A stretch of 64,000 nt of DNA from Leptospira ryugenii. GTDB taxonomy: Bacteria > Spirochaetota > Leptospiria > Leptospirales > Leptospiraceae. The notes under the pieces are model-generated. The model searched no databases. It had not been told where the DNA came from and saw only the letters and a list, made by a program, of their open reading frames with translations. The translations under genes were made by a program, and so were the position numbers. The first letter of the stretch is position 1, and every line of letters starts with the position of its first letter. Positions 26,347 through 35,306 of this stretch are shown here, one piece after another. The stretch spans positions 62,001-126,000 of the forward strand of contig NZ_BFBB01000002.1 of NCBI RefSeq assembly GCF_003114855.1, given 5' to 3'.

Positions 26347-26396
26347 AAAATACTCCTTTGAAGATGATTGCAGATGAGAGCACTGGTTTGTTTGTT

Positions 26397-26906
26397 CTAT
26401 TTTTTATCTAAGATTTGATTCCAATCCTCTACATTTGCTTTAGCTACATCTAAAACAGAATCAATGTCTCCTGATAGACTGATTGATTTGATTTGATCCC
26501 CTTGACGGATTTCATCTACCACTTTTTGGTCTGTCGCATCTACAACTTCTCCAAAAACTGTATGTTTTCCATCTAACCAAGGAGTAGGAACATGTGTAAT
26601 GAAAAATTGTGAACCATTTGTACCTGGACCTGCATTTGCCATAGACAATCTGCCTGGTTTGTTGTGTTTGAGATCAGATGCAAACTCATCTCGGAATTTA
26701 TAACCTGGACCCCCAGTACCAGTTCCCAAGGGGCATCCTCCTTGGATCATAAAATCTGAGATCACCCGGTGAAACTTTAAACCATCGTAAAACTTTCTTT
26801 TGGCGAGGTTGACAAAATTTGCCACCGTATTCGGAGTTTTGTCAGGAAACAGGTTCAAACGAATGTCACCTTTATTTGTATGTATAGTTGCGATTACATT
26901 GCCCAT
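26397..26906 (-). CDS. Cyclophilin-type peptidyl-prolyl cis-trans isomerase
   Basis: A 169-residue cytoplasmic cyclophilin from the ATG at 26906; a TTG at 26927 would add seven residues. Catalytic landmarks are present: [15 protein letters not shown] (active-site Arg), [29 protein letters not shown], and the [23 protein letters not shown] start. It speeds prolyl isomerisation during protein folding. No signal peptide is seen, so it acts in the cytoplasm. The small basic gene follows 50 bp downstream. Neither start has a strong ribosome site. Confidence 0.93.
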   Translation of the reverse strand: MGNVIATIHTNKGDIRLNLFPDKTPNTVANFVNLAKRKFYDGLKFHRVISDFMIQGGCPLGTGTGGPGYKFRDEFASDLKHNKPGRLSMANAGPGTNGSQFFITHVPTPWLDGKHTVFGEVVDATDQKVVDEIRQGDQIKSISLSGDIDSVLDVAKANVEDWNQILDKK

Positions 26907-27026
26907 ACGGACTACGTTCAAGGGCAAGCCAAGGTAGGCAAGTGAAAAAGGGGATTGAGATTCTCAACTTTCTGCTTTACAATCCATTTTAAAACTCCAA
27001 ACTTAAACACTTGCGGAGGAAATGTT

Positions 27027-27593
27027 ATGAGATATATCGTTTTGCTTTCCCTTTTTCTGGTAACTTTCGGAGCGACCCACGGCGAGAAAAAAAGAAAGAC
27101 TTCCAAAATTCAAAAAAAAACGCAGATCCAAAATCCTTTGATCAATTATAATGACTTTCAAAAGATTGTGGACACATCCAATGTTGAGAGGGAAAAACAC
27201 CGTTTAACGGAGGATCAATTTTTAAAAATGATGTCTGACCCAGAAACCATTATCCTGGATGCAAGGTCGGAACTTCGCTATAAAATGTTGCATGTCAAGG
27301 GTGCTGTAAATCTCCCCTTTACGGAATTCACCGAAAAGTCACTACAAAAAGTGGTCCCCAATAAAAAAACAAAGATATTAATTTACTGCAATAATAACTT
27401 TGAGGGGAGTCCGGAAGCATTTGCGGCTAAGGCACCTGCAGCCTCGCTTAACCTTTCCACATATACCTCTTTAAAGGCTTACGGATATGAATCTATTTTT
27501 GAATTAGGGCCACTTTTGGATATAAAGAGCACAAAGATACCTTTTGAAGGCAATGGATCTAGTCCAGATGAAGAACTGAACCATTCAAAATGA
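27027..27593 (+). CDS. Exported rhodanese-like domain protein
   Basis: A 188-residue protein. The ATG at 27027 is chosen because GGAGG precedes it and it opens a signal peptide (MRYIVLLSLFLVTFGATHG); the frame extends further up without support. A rhodanese fold covers about residues 60-170: ILDARSELRYKMLHVKGAVNLPF, then LIYCNNNFEGS with the active-site Cys in its loop, and a closing LKAYGYESIFEL strand. Single-domain periplasmic rhodaneses carry sulfane sulfur or act as redox or sensor modules; the substrate is unknown. The stop overlaps the AsmA-like gene start (ATGA), so the two are translationally coupled. Confidence 0.85.
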   Translation: MRYIVLLSLFLVTFGATHGEKKRKTSKIQKKTQIQNPLINYNDFQKIVDTSNVEREKHRLTEDQFLKMMSDPETIILDARSELRYKMLHVKGAVNLPFTEFTEKSLQKVVPNKKTKILIYCNNNFEGSPEAFAAKAPAASLNLSTYTSLKAYGYESIFELGPLLDIKSTKIPFEGNGSSPDEELNHSK

Positions 27594-29638
27594 TCCTCAA
27601 AAGGTTTTTTAAGTATATTAGTCTATTCTTATTAGCGATTCTTATTGTCATATCATTACTACTCATTGGTCTCAAACAAATTTTAGAGCAATCCACGATT
27701 AAGTCCTTTGTAAAAGTAAAAGTAGAAAATATTCTCAACATTACATTAAATTTTGAAACTGTGGATACAGTGATTTTTCCATATCCAGGTATCTCAATGC
27801 ATGGGATAACTGTATTCGATGGAAAAGAGATTCTCAATATTGAAAATGTTACAGTTACATTTGATATTAGCCGTGTCATCAATTCTGAATTCCAAATCAG
27901 AAGTGTATCTCTTGAAAATGGATATCTATTGGTTGAAAGATTGCCGGATGGCAGTTTTCCATTGCAGACAAAGTTTAAATCAGATGCCGATGAGATTGAG
28001 AAAGGTAAAGAAACGGTAGAAAAAGGACCGAAAGAATTGTTTCGATTCTTACCCAAAACGATATCAATTCAGAATATTAGTATCCGTTACCAAGATGATT
28101 ATTTCCAACAAAAATCCAATGTAGTGATTCAAGAATGCAAGGTATTCATCGACCGCGAGGATACGGAACTTAGCTTTACTTTTCTTGGTGACCTAAATCA
28201 AAATGCCTTAAACGTAGAATCCGAACTAACTTGGACAGAAAACCATTGGAAATTAAATTCTCTCGTAGCAAAGTCCCAGATTAAGTTTGTTGAATTCAAG
28301 ATCGCTAATTTGGGTGATCTTTCACAGATCTTTCCCAAGGCGCATCTATCGGATTCTGTGTTGAACAGCGAAATCCATATCGAAAAAGGATTGGGAGAAA
28401 CTGTCTCCATCCCTCTTTTGCAGGTATCGTTGCAAGGGATTAAAAACAAGCGCAATGAAGCATATCCTGAAATATCTCTCGAGTCCGATCTTTCCTTAAA
28501 CGAAGTAGAGAACTATCTAAAAATAAACCGATTGAATCTTATCTACAAAGATGCTGCACATTTAGCAATCCAAGGTAAGTTATTAAAAGATGAGTCCAAA
28601 CCATCAGAGTTTACCATAAAATCAAATGAGCTTGATATCGATAGATTGTCCCTTTTTTCCAAAGTATTTTCGGAGATGGACCTAAATCGGTCTGTCTATT
28701 TTCAGAAGCAGAGGAAAGAGGAAAGTATCGCACATAAATCTAGTCCAGAAGTTAAACCCTTTTCACCGACTATAAATTTCCTTTTGGATACAAAAAAAAT
28801 AAAAGTTACAGGTAAGAATATCTCTTATCTAAAAGGATCAATTTCCTTGCAGAATCCAGTTCTCAAATTCAATCAAGTTTCTTTGGGAATATTTGAAGGA
28901 GAGGCAAATCTCACCGGGAATTTTCATCTGAAGTCTGGTTTTCTTTCGATGAATGCAAAGTTAGCTGGTATAAATATAGAAAAGGCGATCGGCTCAGTTA
29001 CTTCCGATAAGCTACTGAAGGGAAAACTACGGTCCAATCTTTCTTTAGAATTGAATACGAAAGCAAAAGAGCCCAAACGTACCGTAAAACTAAGATCCGA
29101 ATTTCACATTGGAAAAGGCCAGTTGTTAGGATATGCAAATTTTATCAAACCTGTCGCAGAAGTAGGAAAGTTGTTTAATTTTTCAGGAGCTAAAGGCGAA
29201 AGTACAGAATTTGAATCAATAGATGGCTCACTTTCGATGGCAAATCAGACTTTAACATTGCATTCATTTGAGATGCAAGGCATAGGACTCAATGCCCTTG
29301 GAAATGGTGTCTACAATGAAAATGGCAAAATTGATATGAAGTTTACGGTCGGGCTCTCAGGTATGGTGGGAAAGGCAGTAAAGCTTCCTATTATTTATAA
29401 GGGATACTATGGTAAAAATTTTGCCTATATAGATCCAGTTTGGCTTACTTATGTTTACACAGGAACTATGTTAGGTGGTCCAGCGGGCACCATTCTTGGC
29501 AGTGTTGCTGGAACTCGTGCCTCAGATGGCTTTGATAAATCCATTGACTTTGCAAAGGACAAACTCGGTGACCTTGGTGGTTTTCTGTTCGGAGATAAAA
29601 ATTCAGAAATGAAAAAAGAAACTTCCAAAAAAAAATAG
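27590..29638 (+). CDS. AsmA-family membrane-anchored protein
   Basis: A 682-residue protein with one N-terminal membrane anchor (residues about 8-28), followed by a long beta-strand-rich periplasmic part. The N-terminal AsmA pattern is visible (VKVENILNITLNFETVDTVIFPYPGISMHGITVFD) and so is the C-terminal conserved part (LSMANQTLTLHSFEMQGIGLNALGNGVYNENGKIDMKF). AsmA-like proteins are thought to bridge the inner and outer membranes and move phospholipid. It overlaps the rhodanese gene by 4 bp. The C-terminus has a small Gly-rich hydrophobic stretch (TGTMLGGPAGTILGS) before a Lys-rich tail. The family is fairly sure and the lipid-transport role is inferred from relatives. Confidence 0.82.
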   Translation: MILKRFFKYISLFLLAILIVISLLLIGLKQILEQSTIKSFVKVKVENILNITLNFETVDTVIFPYPGISMHGITVFDGKEILNIENVTVTFDISRVINSEFQIRSVSLENGYLLVERLPDGSFPLQTKFKSDADEIEKGKETVEKGPKELFRFLPKTISIQNISIRYQDDYFQQKSNVVIQECKVFIDREDTELSFTFLGDLNQNALNVESELTWTENHWKLNSLVAKSQIKFVEFKIANLGDLSQIFPKAHLSDSVLNSEIHIEKGLGETVSIPLLQVSLQGIKNKRNEAYPEISLESDLSLNEVENYLKINRLNLIYKDAAHLAIQGKLLKDESKPSEFTIKSNELDIDRLSLFSKVFSEMDLNRSVYFQKQRKEESIAHKSSPEVKPFSPTINFLLDTKKIKVTGKNISYLKGSISLQNPVLKFNQVSLGIFEGEANLTGNFHLKSGFLSMNAKLAGINIEKAIGSVTSDKLLKGKLRSNLSLELNTKAKEPKRTVKLRSEFHIGKGQLLGYANFIKPVAEVGKLFNFSGAKGESTEFESIDGSLSMANQTLTLHSFEMQGIGLNALGNGVYNENGKIDMKFTVGLSGMVGKAVKLPIIYKGYYGKNFAYIDPVWLTYVYTGTMLGGPAGTILGSVAGTRASDGFDKSIDFAKDKLGDLGGFLFGDKNSEMKKETSKKK

Positions 29639-29688
29639 TAAAATAAGAGTATAGAACTAAATAAAAATTGAATTGGATGAATTGGAAA

Positions 29689-29973
29689 ATGAAAAAACCC
29701 TTGCTCTTGTTTTTATTATGTTCTGCCTGCACAACCGTAGTGACAAATGTCAACAATACCACAAATTTGTCTGAGTTTAACGTAAAACAACTATCAAACT
29801 ATAAGGTAGGGGAAACCTGTGCCATCTCGGTTTTGTCAGTTGGACCATTTGGCAATAGTTCTATCATCGAGACAGCCAAAACTGCCGACATTGGCAAAAT
29901 CATATTTGTGGATACCAAAACGATCAATAACTTTGTCTATAAAAAACATTGTTTGGTCGTTTACGGTATTTGA
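29689..29973 (+). CDS. TRL-like small lipoprotein
   Basis: A 94-residue protein from the ATG at 29689; upstream in-frame ATG 29677 and TTG 29668 are possible. The signal ends in a lipobox-like LLCSAC. The mature domain matches the TRL pattern: GETCAISVLSVGPFGNSSIIETAKTADIGKIIFVDT and a final LVVYGI. TRL-like proteins are small secreted domains of unknown function that are frequent in Leptospira and often present in several copies. It lies 50 bp after the AsmA gene and is followed by a 156-bp gap with no clear signal apart from a T8 run near 29996. Confidence 0.75.
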   Translation: MKKPLLLFLLCSACTTVVTNVNNTTNLSEFNVKQLSNYKVGETCAISVLSVGPFGNSSIIETAKTADIGKIIFVDTKTINNFVYKKHCLVVYGI

Positions 29974-30129
29974 TCAGTTCACTCATGCCTAGGTTTTTTT
30001 TAGTCCAGTATACGCTACTTTTGAATAAATGAACCGAAGTCGAGTCGGAGTTTGTAGGCCTATTGTCCACACCCGCAAAAAGAGAAAAATGATTGTATAA
30101 AAGATAGAAGGGACTCAGACTAAAGGTAA

Positions 30130-31407
30130 ATGGCTAGTCATTTAATTTCCATTATTTATTATCTATTTGGTGATCCGAAAAAGAATTCCTTAGAGCATCG
30201 TTTGTTCAATACCATTTCTCTTGTGAATGGGACATTGAACATATTCGGTGCGCTAGGTTCTTTTTATCTGGAGAATTTTTATATCATTTTTGCTCTGAAT
30301 TTTATTTCAGGTCTCCTCTTGATTTACATGTACTATTTATCTCGTGTGAAGAGCATCTATTATGCATTGTATTGGCCTTTTAATTTAACGATTCTCATCT
30401 ATCTCTCTGCTATGTGGTTTTTTAATGGTGGTTCCTTGGGTGGAAATCATTATTATTTCATACCAGCCTTGGTGATTGCAACGATACTCATTCGAGACCA
30501 TAACATCTGGTTTTTATATGGATTTTACCTTTTAGTAACAACAGTGCTTTACAGTGTTGAATTTTTCCAAAGAAGTTGGGTGATCCCGTATAAGTCCGAT
30601 CTGGATCGATATTTGGATGCTGGGGGAAACTATCTTTTTGTACAAATTTTAACTGGCATCTTAATTTTTATCTTAGCGCGAAATTTGAATATAGAACGAA
30701 AAAAATCAGATTCCTTACTCCTGAACGTCTTGCCAGAATCAGTGGCAGAAGAATTGAAACGCAATAACCATGTCGTTCCCGTTAGATATGATATGGTTTC
30801 CATTTTATTTACTGATATGGTTGGATTTACAAAACTTGCCGAGAAGATGAGTGCCGAAGAGCTCGTCAAAGAGTTAGATCAATATTTCAAAGGATTTGAT
30901 GCAATTAGTACTCGCCACAATTTAGAAAAAATAAAAACCATTGGTGATGCTTATATGGCAGTGGGTGGTCTTCCCATACCCAATCCAACCAATGCCATAG
31001 ATGCGGTGTTATGTGGGCTTGAGCTTCAAAATTATATGCTTCAGATGAAGCGAGAAAGAGAAGAGAAAAATCTTCCTGCTTGGGAGTTACGTTTAGGGAT
31101 ACACACAGGCCCTGTAGTTGCTGGTGTCATCGGTACTGAAAAATTTGCCTACGATATTTGGGGAGATAGCGTAAATATGGCAAGTCGCATGGAGAGTTCG
31201 GGAATCGTGGGAGAGGTCAATATTTCCCAAGAGACCTATGATCTAGTCAAAGACTTTTTTGATATTGAACACCGAGGTAAGGTCGCCGCCAAACACAAAG
31301 GTGAAGTAGATATGTATTTGGTAAAAGCAATTAAAAAGGAGCTGAGATACCCTGACCATCCGTTAAAAGCAAACGATGAGTTTCTCAAGCTATACATGTC
31401 GATTTAA
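30130..31407 (+). CDS. Membrane-bound class III adenylate cyclase
   Basis: A 425-residue protein. About six membrane segments occupy residues 30-190, then a short linker leads to a class III cyclase domain. All catalytic positions are present in one chain: metal Asp229 (FTDMVGFT) and Asp273 (TIGDAYM), adenine-selecting Lys269 and Asp342 (YDIWGD), and transition-state Asn349 and Arg353 (SVNMASRM). It should therefore act as a homodimeric adenylate cyclase making cAMP. The membrane part could be a sensor. AAAGGTAA precedes the ATG. The alpha/beta hydrolase gene starts at the very next base after the stop. Confidence 0.92.
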   Translation: MASHLISIIYYLFGDPKKNSLEHRLFNTISLVNGTLNIFGALGSFYLENFYIIFALNFISGLLLIYMYYLSRVKSIYYALYWPFNLTILIYLSAMWFFNGGSLGGNHYYFIPALVIATILIRDHNIWFLYGFYLLVTTVLYSVEFFQRSWVIPYKSDLDRYLDAGGNYLFVQILTGILIFILARNLNIERKKSDSLLLNVLPESVAEELKRNNHVVPVRYDMVSILFTDMVGFTKLAEKMSAEELVKELDQYFKGFDAISTRHNLEKIKTIGDAYMAVGGLPIPNPTNAIDAVLCGLELQNYMLQMKREREEKNLPAWELRLGIHTGPVVAGVIGTEKFAYDIWGDSVNMASRMESSGIVGEVNISQETYDLVKDFFDIEHRGKVAAKHKGEVDMYLVKAIKKELRYPDHPLKANDEFLKLYMSI

Positions 31408-32214
31408 ATGAAAGTTTTTTTAGGATTCTTCGTTTGTTGCTTATATATATTTGGACAGGCAGCACTCTCAGGGGAATCTGTTTCACACTATCAGTTGGCA
31501 AACCACCACCTAGATTACATAGCTTGTCCAAAAAATAAAGTCCGATTGCTTGTCTTTATACATGGCTCCCCAGGAGCATCTTCTGATTATGAATCCTACT
31601 TGTTAGATACAGATTTGCAAAAGGAGTTTTGTTTGGTATCTGTGGACCGCCCAGGTTTTGGGAAATCCACTGCGAGTGATTGGAAACCCAACTTAGTTCA
31701 GCAAACAAATGCAATACGGAATTTGCTACTCCAATTTATCAAAGATAATAATCTAAGTCCGAAAGCCATCTATTTAGTCGGGCACTCATACGGTGGACCC
31801 TTAGCCTTTTTGTTGCGTGGATTCCATAATGAAGCTAGGTATGTCATCTTACTTTCTTCGCCTATGGACCCCAATTTGGAAGAATTGCATTGGTACAATC
31901 ATCTGGCCGCCTATTCAGTGATCCAATTTGTTTTACCTAAGACCTGGATTCGTTCCAATGAAGAAATGTTTACTCTAAAATCGGATTTAATTTCCATTCG
32001 AAAGGATTCAAAACCTCTCCCAGAGGACATATTGCTCGTTCACGGGGAAAAGGATGGCTTGGTCCCTTTTCAGAACACGGAATATCTTGAGAAGCTTTAT
32101 CCGAACTTGCCAAAACTTTTAATACCTATCTCGGGTGCTGGCCACCTCATCCCATGGCAGGAGTATGCTGCTGTTAAGGAGTCTATTTTAACATTTGTGA
32201 AACGCCACCGTTGA
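31408..32214 (+). CDS. Exported alpha/beta hydrolase
   Basis: A 268-residue protein with a signal peptide (MKVFLGFFVCCLYIFGQAALS). It shows the alpha/beta hydrolase layout: oxyanion-hole VFIHGSPGASS, nucleophile elbow VGHSYGGP near residue 126, acid region LLVHGEKDGLVP and catalytic His in SGAGHLIPW. The family covers esterases, lipases and epoxide hydrolases; no substrate can be named. The ATG follows the cyclase TAA with no gap, so translation is coupled. It converges on the DedA/ATP-grasp gene with 11 bp between stops. Confidence 0.88.
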   Translation: MKVFLGFFVCCLYIFGQAALSGESVSHYQLANHHLDYIACPKNKVRLLVFIHGSPGASSDYESYLLDTDLQKEFCLVSVDRPGFGKSTASDWKPNLVQQTNAIRNLLLQFIKDNNLSPKAIYLVGHSYGGPLAFLLRGFHNEARYVILLSSPMDPNLEELHWYNHLAAYSVIQFVLPKTWIRSNEEMFTLKSDLISIRKDSKPLPEDILLVHGEKDGLVPFQNTEYLEKLYPNLPKLLIPISGAGHLIPWQEYAAVKESILTFVKRHR

Positions 32215-32225
32215 TCTTGTAACTC

Positions 32226-33863
32226 TTAACCGAATTCTTTCGAAATAGGGTCTATCTGTTTTATATAATCCTGATAGGATTGCCAGAGAGCATAAAATTC
32301 TTTATAAGTAGCAAGAAGAGTCCCAGCCTCATGGTTTTTTTTGCCGATTTGGAACAAAAGTTTCCATTGTTGGAATAGGATGGAATAAGACTTCCAAATT
32401 GTAAACTTTGGATCATAGAGATTTGTGGATTCACTCATCGCTCCATTTAGTTCTATGATTTTAAATGAATGACCTTCTTTTAAATCGGATTCACTTTTAT
32501 AACGAATGTCATACCTACCAAAGAAGAATCCATGGCAAGAAAGGGAAATAGTATCAATTGATCTTTCCAATTCTTTTGTTATCAAATCACTACCATCCTC
32601 AAACATACAACCTTGGATGTGATTACCAGTAAATCCAAGAGAAAATGTTTCACCCACTGAGAGGATCACATTTAGATGTTTTAGATTACGATCCAAGAAA
32701 GTATTTTTTTGGAACTTAAAGCGAGGATGTCTCTTTATCAACTCTTCTATCGTATGTTTGCCATCTCCAATCAGTACTGGAAACGTTTTCTTTGTGATCG
32801 AAAAGATTTTCCCTTGGTTTTCTCCTGGCATTCGGTAGTAGAATATACCAGCTTCAAAGGGGCCAGGGTGGTATTCTTGGAAGATATAATTTACATCGAG
32901 ATTTTTTACAAAACTATCCAAATCACTTTGGTTTGCTATGAGTTTCAATCCTCTTCCTCTCTCACCTATATCGGGTTTTGCGATGATAGGAAATGGAGAG
33001 TTCAGTGTTTTTAAAAAATCATAAAGTTTGACGCTTGCATTATGTTTATCAGCCATCTCAAAGAGTGTGGCCTTTGCAATCCACTGAACAGGAAGAGATT
33101 TTAAGATCGAAAACTTTGATTCCATCATGATTCCTCCCATTGGAATGAGAGGATTGGACGCGGTAATCAATCGAATGGATCCATATCGAATGATAAGATA
33201 ACAAACATAAGGAATGAGTGGAGTATAAAAAATGACGCTCGGCCAAAACTCAAGTTTAGGGATTTTCTGTATGCGAATCCAAACATCTTCTCTTCGATTC
33301 TTTTGTATGAGGAGAAGAACCATTTGGTAGAGAAGATAAATCGAGAAGATGGCAAGTAGAATCGATGCTGTCAATGAGTTGGAGGTATAGAATTTTTTAA
33401 AGGCTTGGCCATATAGAAAGGATAGGTAGATCAGAATAGGTGTCCAAAGCAAGGAAGCGATGAATGTGATGAGTAAGAAAGGTCCAGAGGACTTTGCAAT
33501 CATTCCGGAAAATGTATAGATGGGAAGCCTTGTACCAGGAACAAAACGAGCAATGAATAGAGTGCTTAGAAATCGATGTTTAAGGCCATCAGCTAATCTT
33601 TGGTAAAGTCTTGAGTTTTCCAAAGCCTCTTTACGCTTCTTTTTCTTCAGAAGGCTTAAGATTTCTCGCCCAGTTAAAAAAAGAAGGTAATCTCCTAGAA
33701 AGATACCCAAAGTACAGGCAAGTGTTGCAGAGACTGGTTCCAGTTTGCCAGCCTGCACCAAAATCCCTACACTGATGCAGGTCAGGTCTTCGGAGAGCAG
33801 AGTGCTTAAGAAAATGAGGAAGAGTTTTTCAAACAATGGATTTGAAAATGGAACAAGGAGCAA
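32226..33863 (-). CDS. DedA (VTT) membrane domain fused to a C-terminal ATP-grasp domain
   Basis: A 545-residue two-part protein. Residues 1-190 are DedA-like, with re-entrant and membrane segments and the conserved arginine motif RFVPGTRLP (106-114), typical of polyprenyl-phosphate or phospholipid flippases and scramblases. After another hydrophobic stretch (about 207-228), residues about 235-545 form an ATP-grasp enzyme: PIIAKPDIGERGRGLKLI (P-loop-like strand, Lys296), GDGKHTIEELI, GRYDIRY and KIIELNGAMSESTNLYDP with Glu/Asn metal ligands, near D-Ala-D-Ala-ligase or carboxylate-amine ligase types. It starts at a TTG with an AAGGAG 8 bp upstream; both lie in a hairpin. The fusion suggests a lipid-linked substrate ligated at the membrane. 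Substrate unknown. Confidence 0.82.
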   Translation of the reverse strand: MLLVPFSNPLFEKLFLIFLSTLLSEDLTCISVGILVQAGKLEPVSATLACTLGIFLGDYLLFLTGREILSLLKKKKRKEALENSRLYQRLADGLKHRFLSTLFIARFVPGTRLPIYTFSGMIAKSSGPFLLITFIASLLWTPILIYLSFLYGQAFKKFYTSNSLTASILLAIFSIYLLYQMVLLLIQKNRREDVWIRIQKIPKLEFWPSVIFYTPLIPYVCYLIIRYGSIRLITASNPLIPMGGIMMESKFSILKSLPVQWIAKATLFEMADKHNASVKLYDFLKTLNSPFPIIAKPDIGERGRGLKLIANQSDLDSFVKNLDVNYIFQEYHPGPFEAGIFYYRMPGENQGKIFSITKKTFPVLIGDGKHTIEELIKRHPRFKFQKNTFLDRNLKHLNVILSVGETFSLGFTGNHIQGCMFEDGSDLITKELERSIDTISLSCHGFFFGRYDIRYKSESDLKEGHSFKIIELNGAMSESTNLYDPKFTIWKSYSILFQQWKLLFQIGKKNHEAGTLLATYKEFYALWQSYQDYIKQIDPISKEFG

Positions 33864-33877
33864 AGAAATTGCTCCTT
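33855..33877 (-). promoter_or_regulatory. Perfect hairpin enclosing the Shine-Dalgarno and start codon of the DedA/ATP-grasp gene
   Basis: AAGGAGCAA and TTGCTCCTT form a 9-bp perfect stem with a 5-bp loop. On the minus strand the 5' arm is the ribosome-binding AAGGAG and the 3' arm contains the TTG start codon. It lies 10 bp after the stop of the upstream esterase gene, with no T-run, so a terminator role is less likely than translational control. Confidence 0.5.
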
Positions 33878-33887
33878 GGCAAATAGA

Positions 33888-35192
33888 TTAAAAGGAACAA
33901 CTAATCCCAGAGGGTGAGCTTGCCGTGGCAGGAGGACTACAGTTCCCGATAGATTTGCAATCTCGGTTTACCCAATCACTGTTGTTGGCAAGCATACCGC
34001 GGAGCCAAGTGAGGAGAGAGGACCCACCGGAAGACTCTGTATAAAAATTTGCACTCGTTGTGATGGTGTGTACATCCCCACCAGCAATGTAGTACCGGAA
34101 GTTGGAACTTTGCCCAGACCGAGTGATTATGTTGGTTCTTGCTTCAGTCACCCAGGTGCAAGAAGTACTGTCATCCACCTGTGATCCATCACTTTTACCC
34201 CATAGGTCAGTTGAGTTCGTATAACTTACGTTTGCTTGGATTCTTTTTTGGACATTAAAGAAGTATCTTTGGTTTCCATCAAAGTTTGTTGTATATTGCG
34301 CAACACGGCTTGATGGGTAGAAGTTTGCTACTTGTTTATAGAAATCACCCAATTGGATGGTGGCAAAGCTAGTGCTTGATACCCCAACCCAAGTGGGCAC
34401 GTTTGCATCCGCCCCCCATTTATCCACGGGACCTTGCGCTTGGAAGTTTGTAGGGATCACTCCAGCACCAGCATCTCCTAGAACATTGACTTCATTATTA
34501 GGAAAAATTTCTTTGATGTAAGGGAAGTTATAGATAGCACCATAGGCACCCGCTGACTGACCTGTTACAAATATTTTATCGCCTGTGCCAGGTTTCCAAT
34601 CCGTAGTTTTGGAAACGTAATCAATACTAGCAAGGAAGTTATCGAATCCTCTATGTTGTAAGGTTGTTGCCGTGTTTGTCGTCGGGTCCGTGTAGGTAGT
34701 TGCCTTGGAACCCCAAAATAAATCACCAGAGCAATAGGGAATGAATAGAACATTCCAATCTTTGAAAGGGTTGTTTGCATTTCTTTCTTCCAGGATTCCG
34801 TTGAAGGCAAGGCGCACGGCTAGTTCAGAAAGAATCTCCATCCGATTGAAATAAGTCGTTGTATTGGACCCAAAACAATTTTTCCCATCCCAACAAGCTC
34901 CTCCCCCCATGAAGTTGACGAGTAGATTTTTGCTAGTTCCTTTCTTTAAGTAAAATTTGAATGTCTGGTTGCCACTGACACCCGTACATTTTGGATCGTA
35001 GGTGATGGTTCTGTTTGCGTTTCCTCCGATCGTAATCGATCCTCGTGTGGGAGTTATTCCAATGTAGGGAGTTTGCAGAGCGGCAAGAAGGCCTAGAGCA
35101 AGCAATTCCTTATCGTCATTGTCTTTTTCCTTTTTACAAGAAGCCAAACTCAAGACGACTGATAAAACTGTGATCGATGTACGTATCTTCAT
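33888..35192 (-). CDS. Pectinacetylesterase/Notum-like lipoprotein
   Basis: A 434-residue exported lipoprotein (signal ending LSLASC, then charged KKEKDNDDKE). The mature domain resembles the pectinacetylesterase/Notum family of alpha/beta hydrolases: NFMGGGACWDGKNC (oxyanion region), FIPYCSGDLFWG, HRGFDNFLASIDYV, nucleophile VTGQSAGAYGAIYN, DAGAG and a late GGDVHTI with the candidate catalytic His. The family deacetylates polysaccharides or removes the acyl group from Wnt in animals; the leptospiral substrate is unknown. Several Cys could form disulfides. The DedA/ATP-grasp gene follows 24 bp downstream. The C-terminus is Ser/Pro-rich and ends in SCSF. Confidence 0.8.
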   Translation of the reverse strand: MKIRTSITVLSVVLSLASCKKEKDNDDKELLALGLLAALQTPYIGITPTRGSITIGGNANRTITYDPKCTGVSGNQTFKFYLKKGTSKNLLVNFMGGGACWDGKNCFGSNTTTYFNRMEILSELAVRLAFNGILEERNANNPFKDWNVLFIPYCSGDLFWGSKATTYTDPTTNTATTLQHRGFDNFLASIDYVSKTTDWKPGTGDKIFVTGQSAGAYGAIYNFPYIKEIFPNNEVNVLGDAGAGVIPTNFQAQGPVDKWGADANVPTWVGVSSTSFATIQLGDFYKQVANFYPSSRVAQYTTNFDGNQRYFFNVQKRIQANVSYTNSTDLWGKSDGSQVDDSTSCTWVTEARTNIITRSGQSSNFRYYIAGGDVHTITTSANFYTESSGGSSLLTWLRGMLANNSDWVNRDCKSIGNCSPPATASSPSGISCSF

Positions 35193-35306
35193 AGCCGTAA
35201 TCTTCTACAATTCAATTGGATTGGTAACATTTTTTTTTGACTCATTAAAAAAAATGATAAATGGATTGAGGAAACAGGAACAGCAATCAATTTCGTTAAG
35301 ATTTAG

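Noticed and set aside
30040..30090. Similarity of TTTGTAGGCCTATTGTCCA to TTTTGTAGGCTTATGTCCA near 26263 as a dispersed repeat
   Set aside because: Only two short imperfect copies; likely chance.
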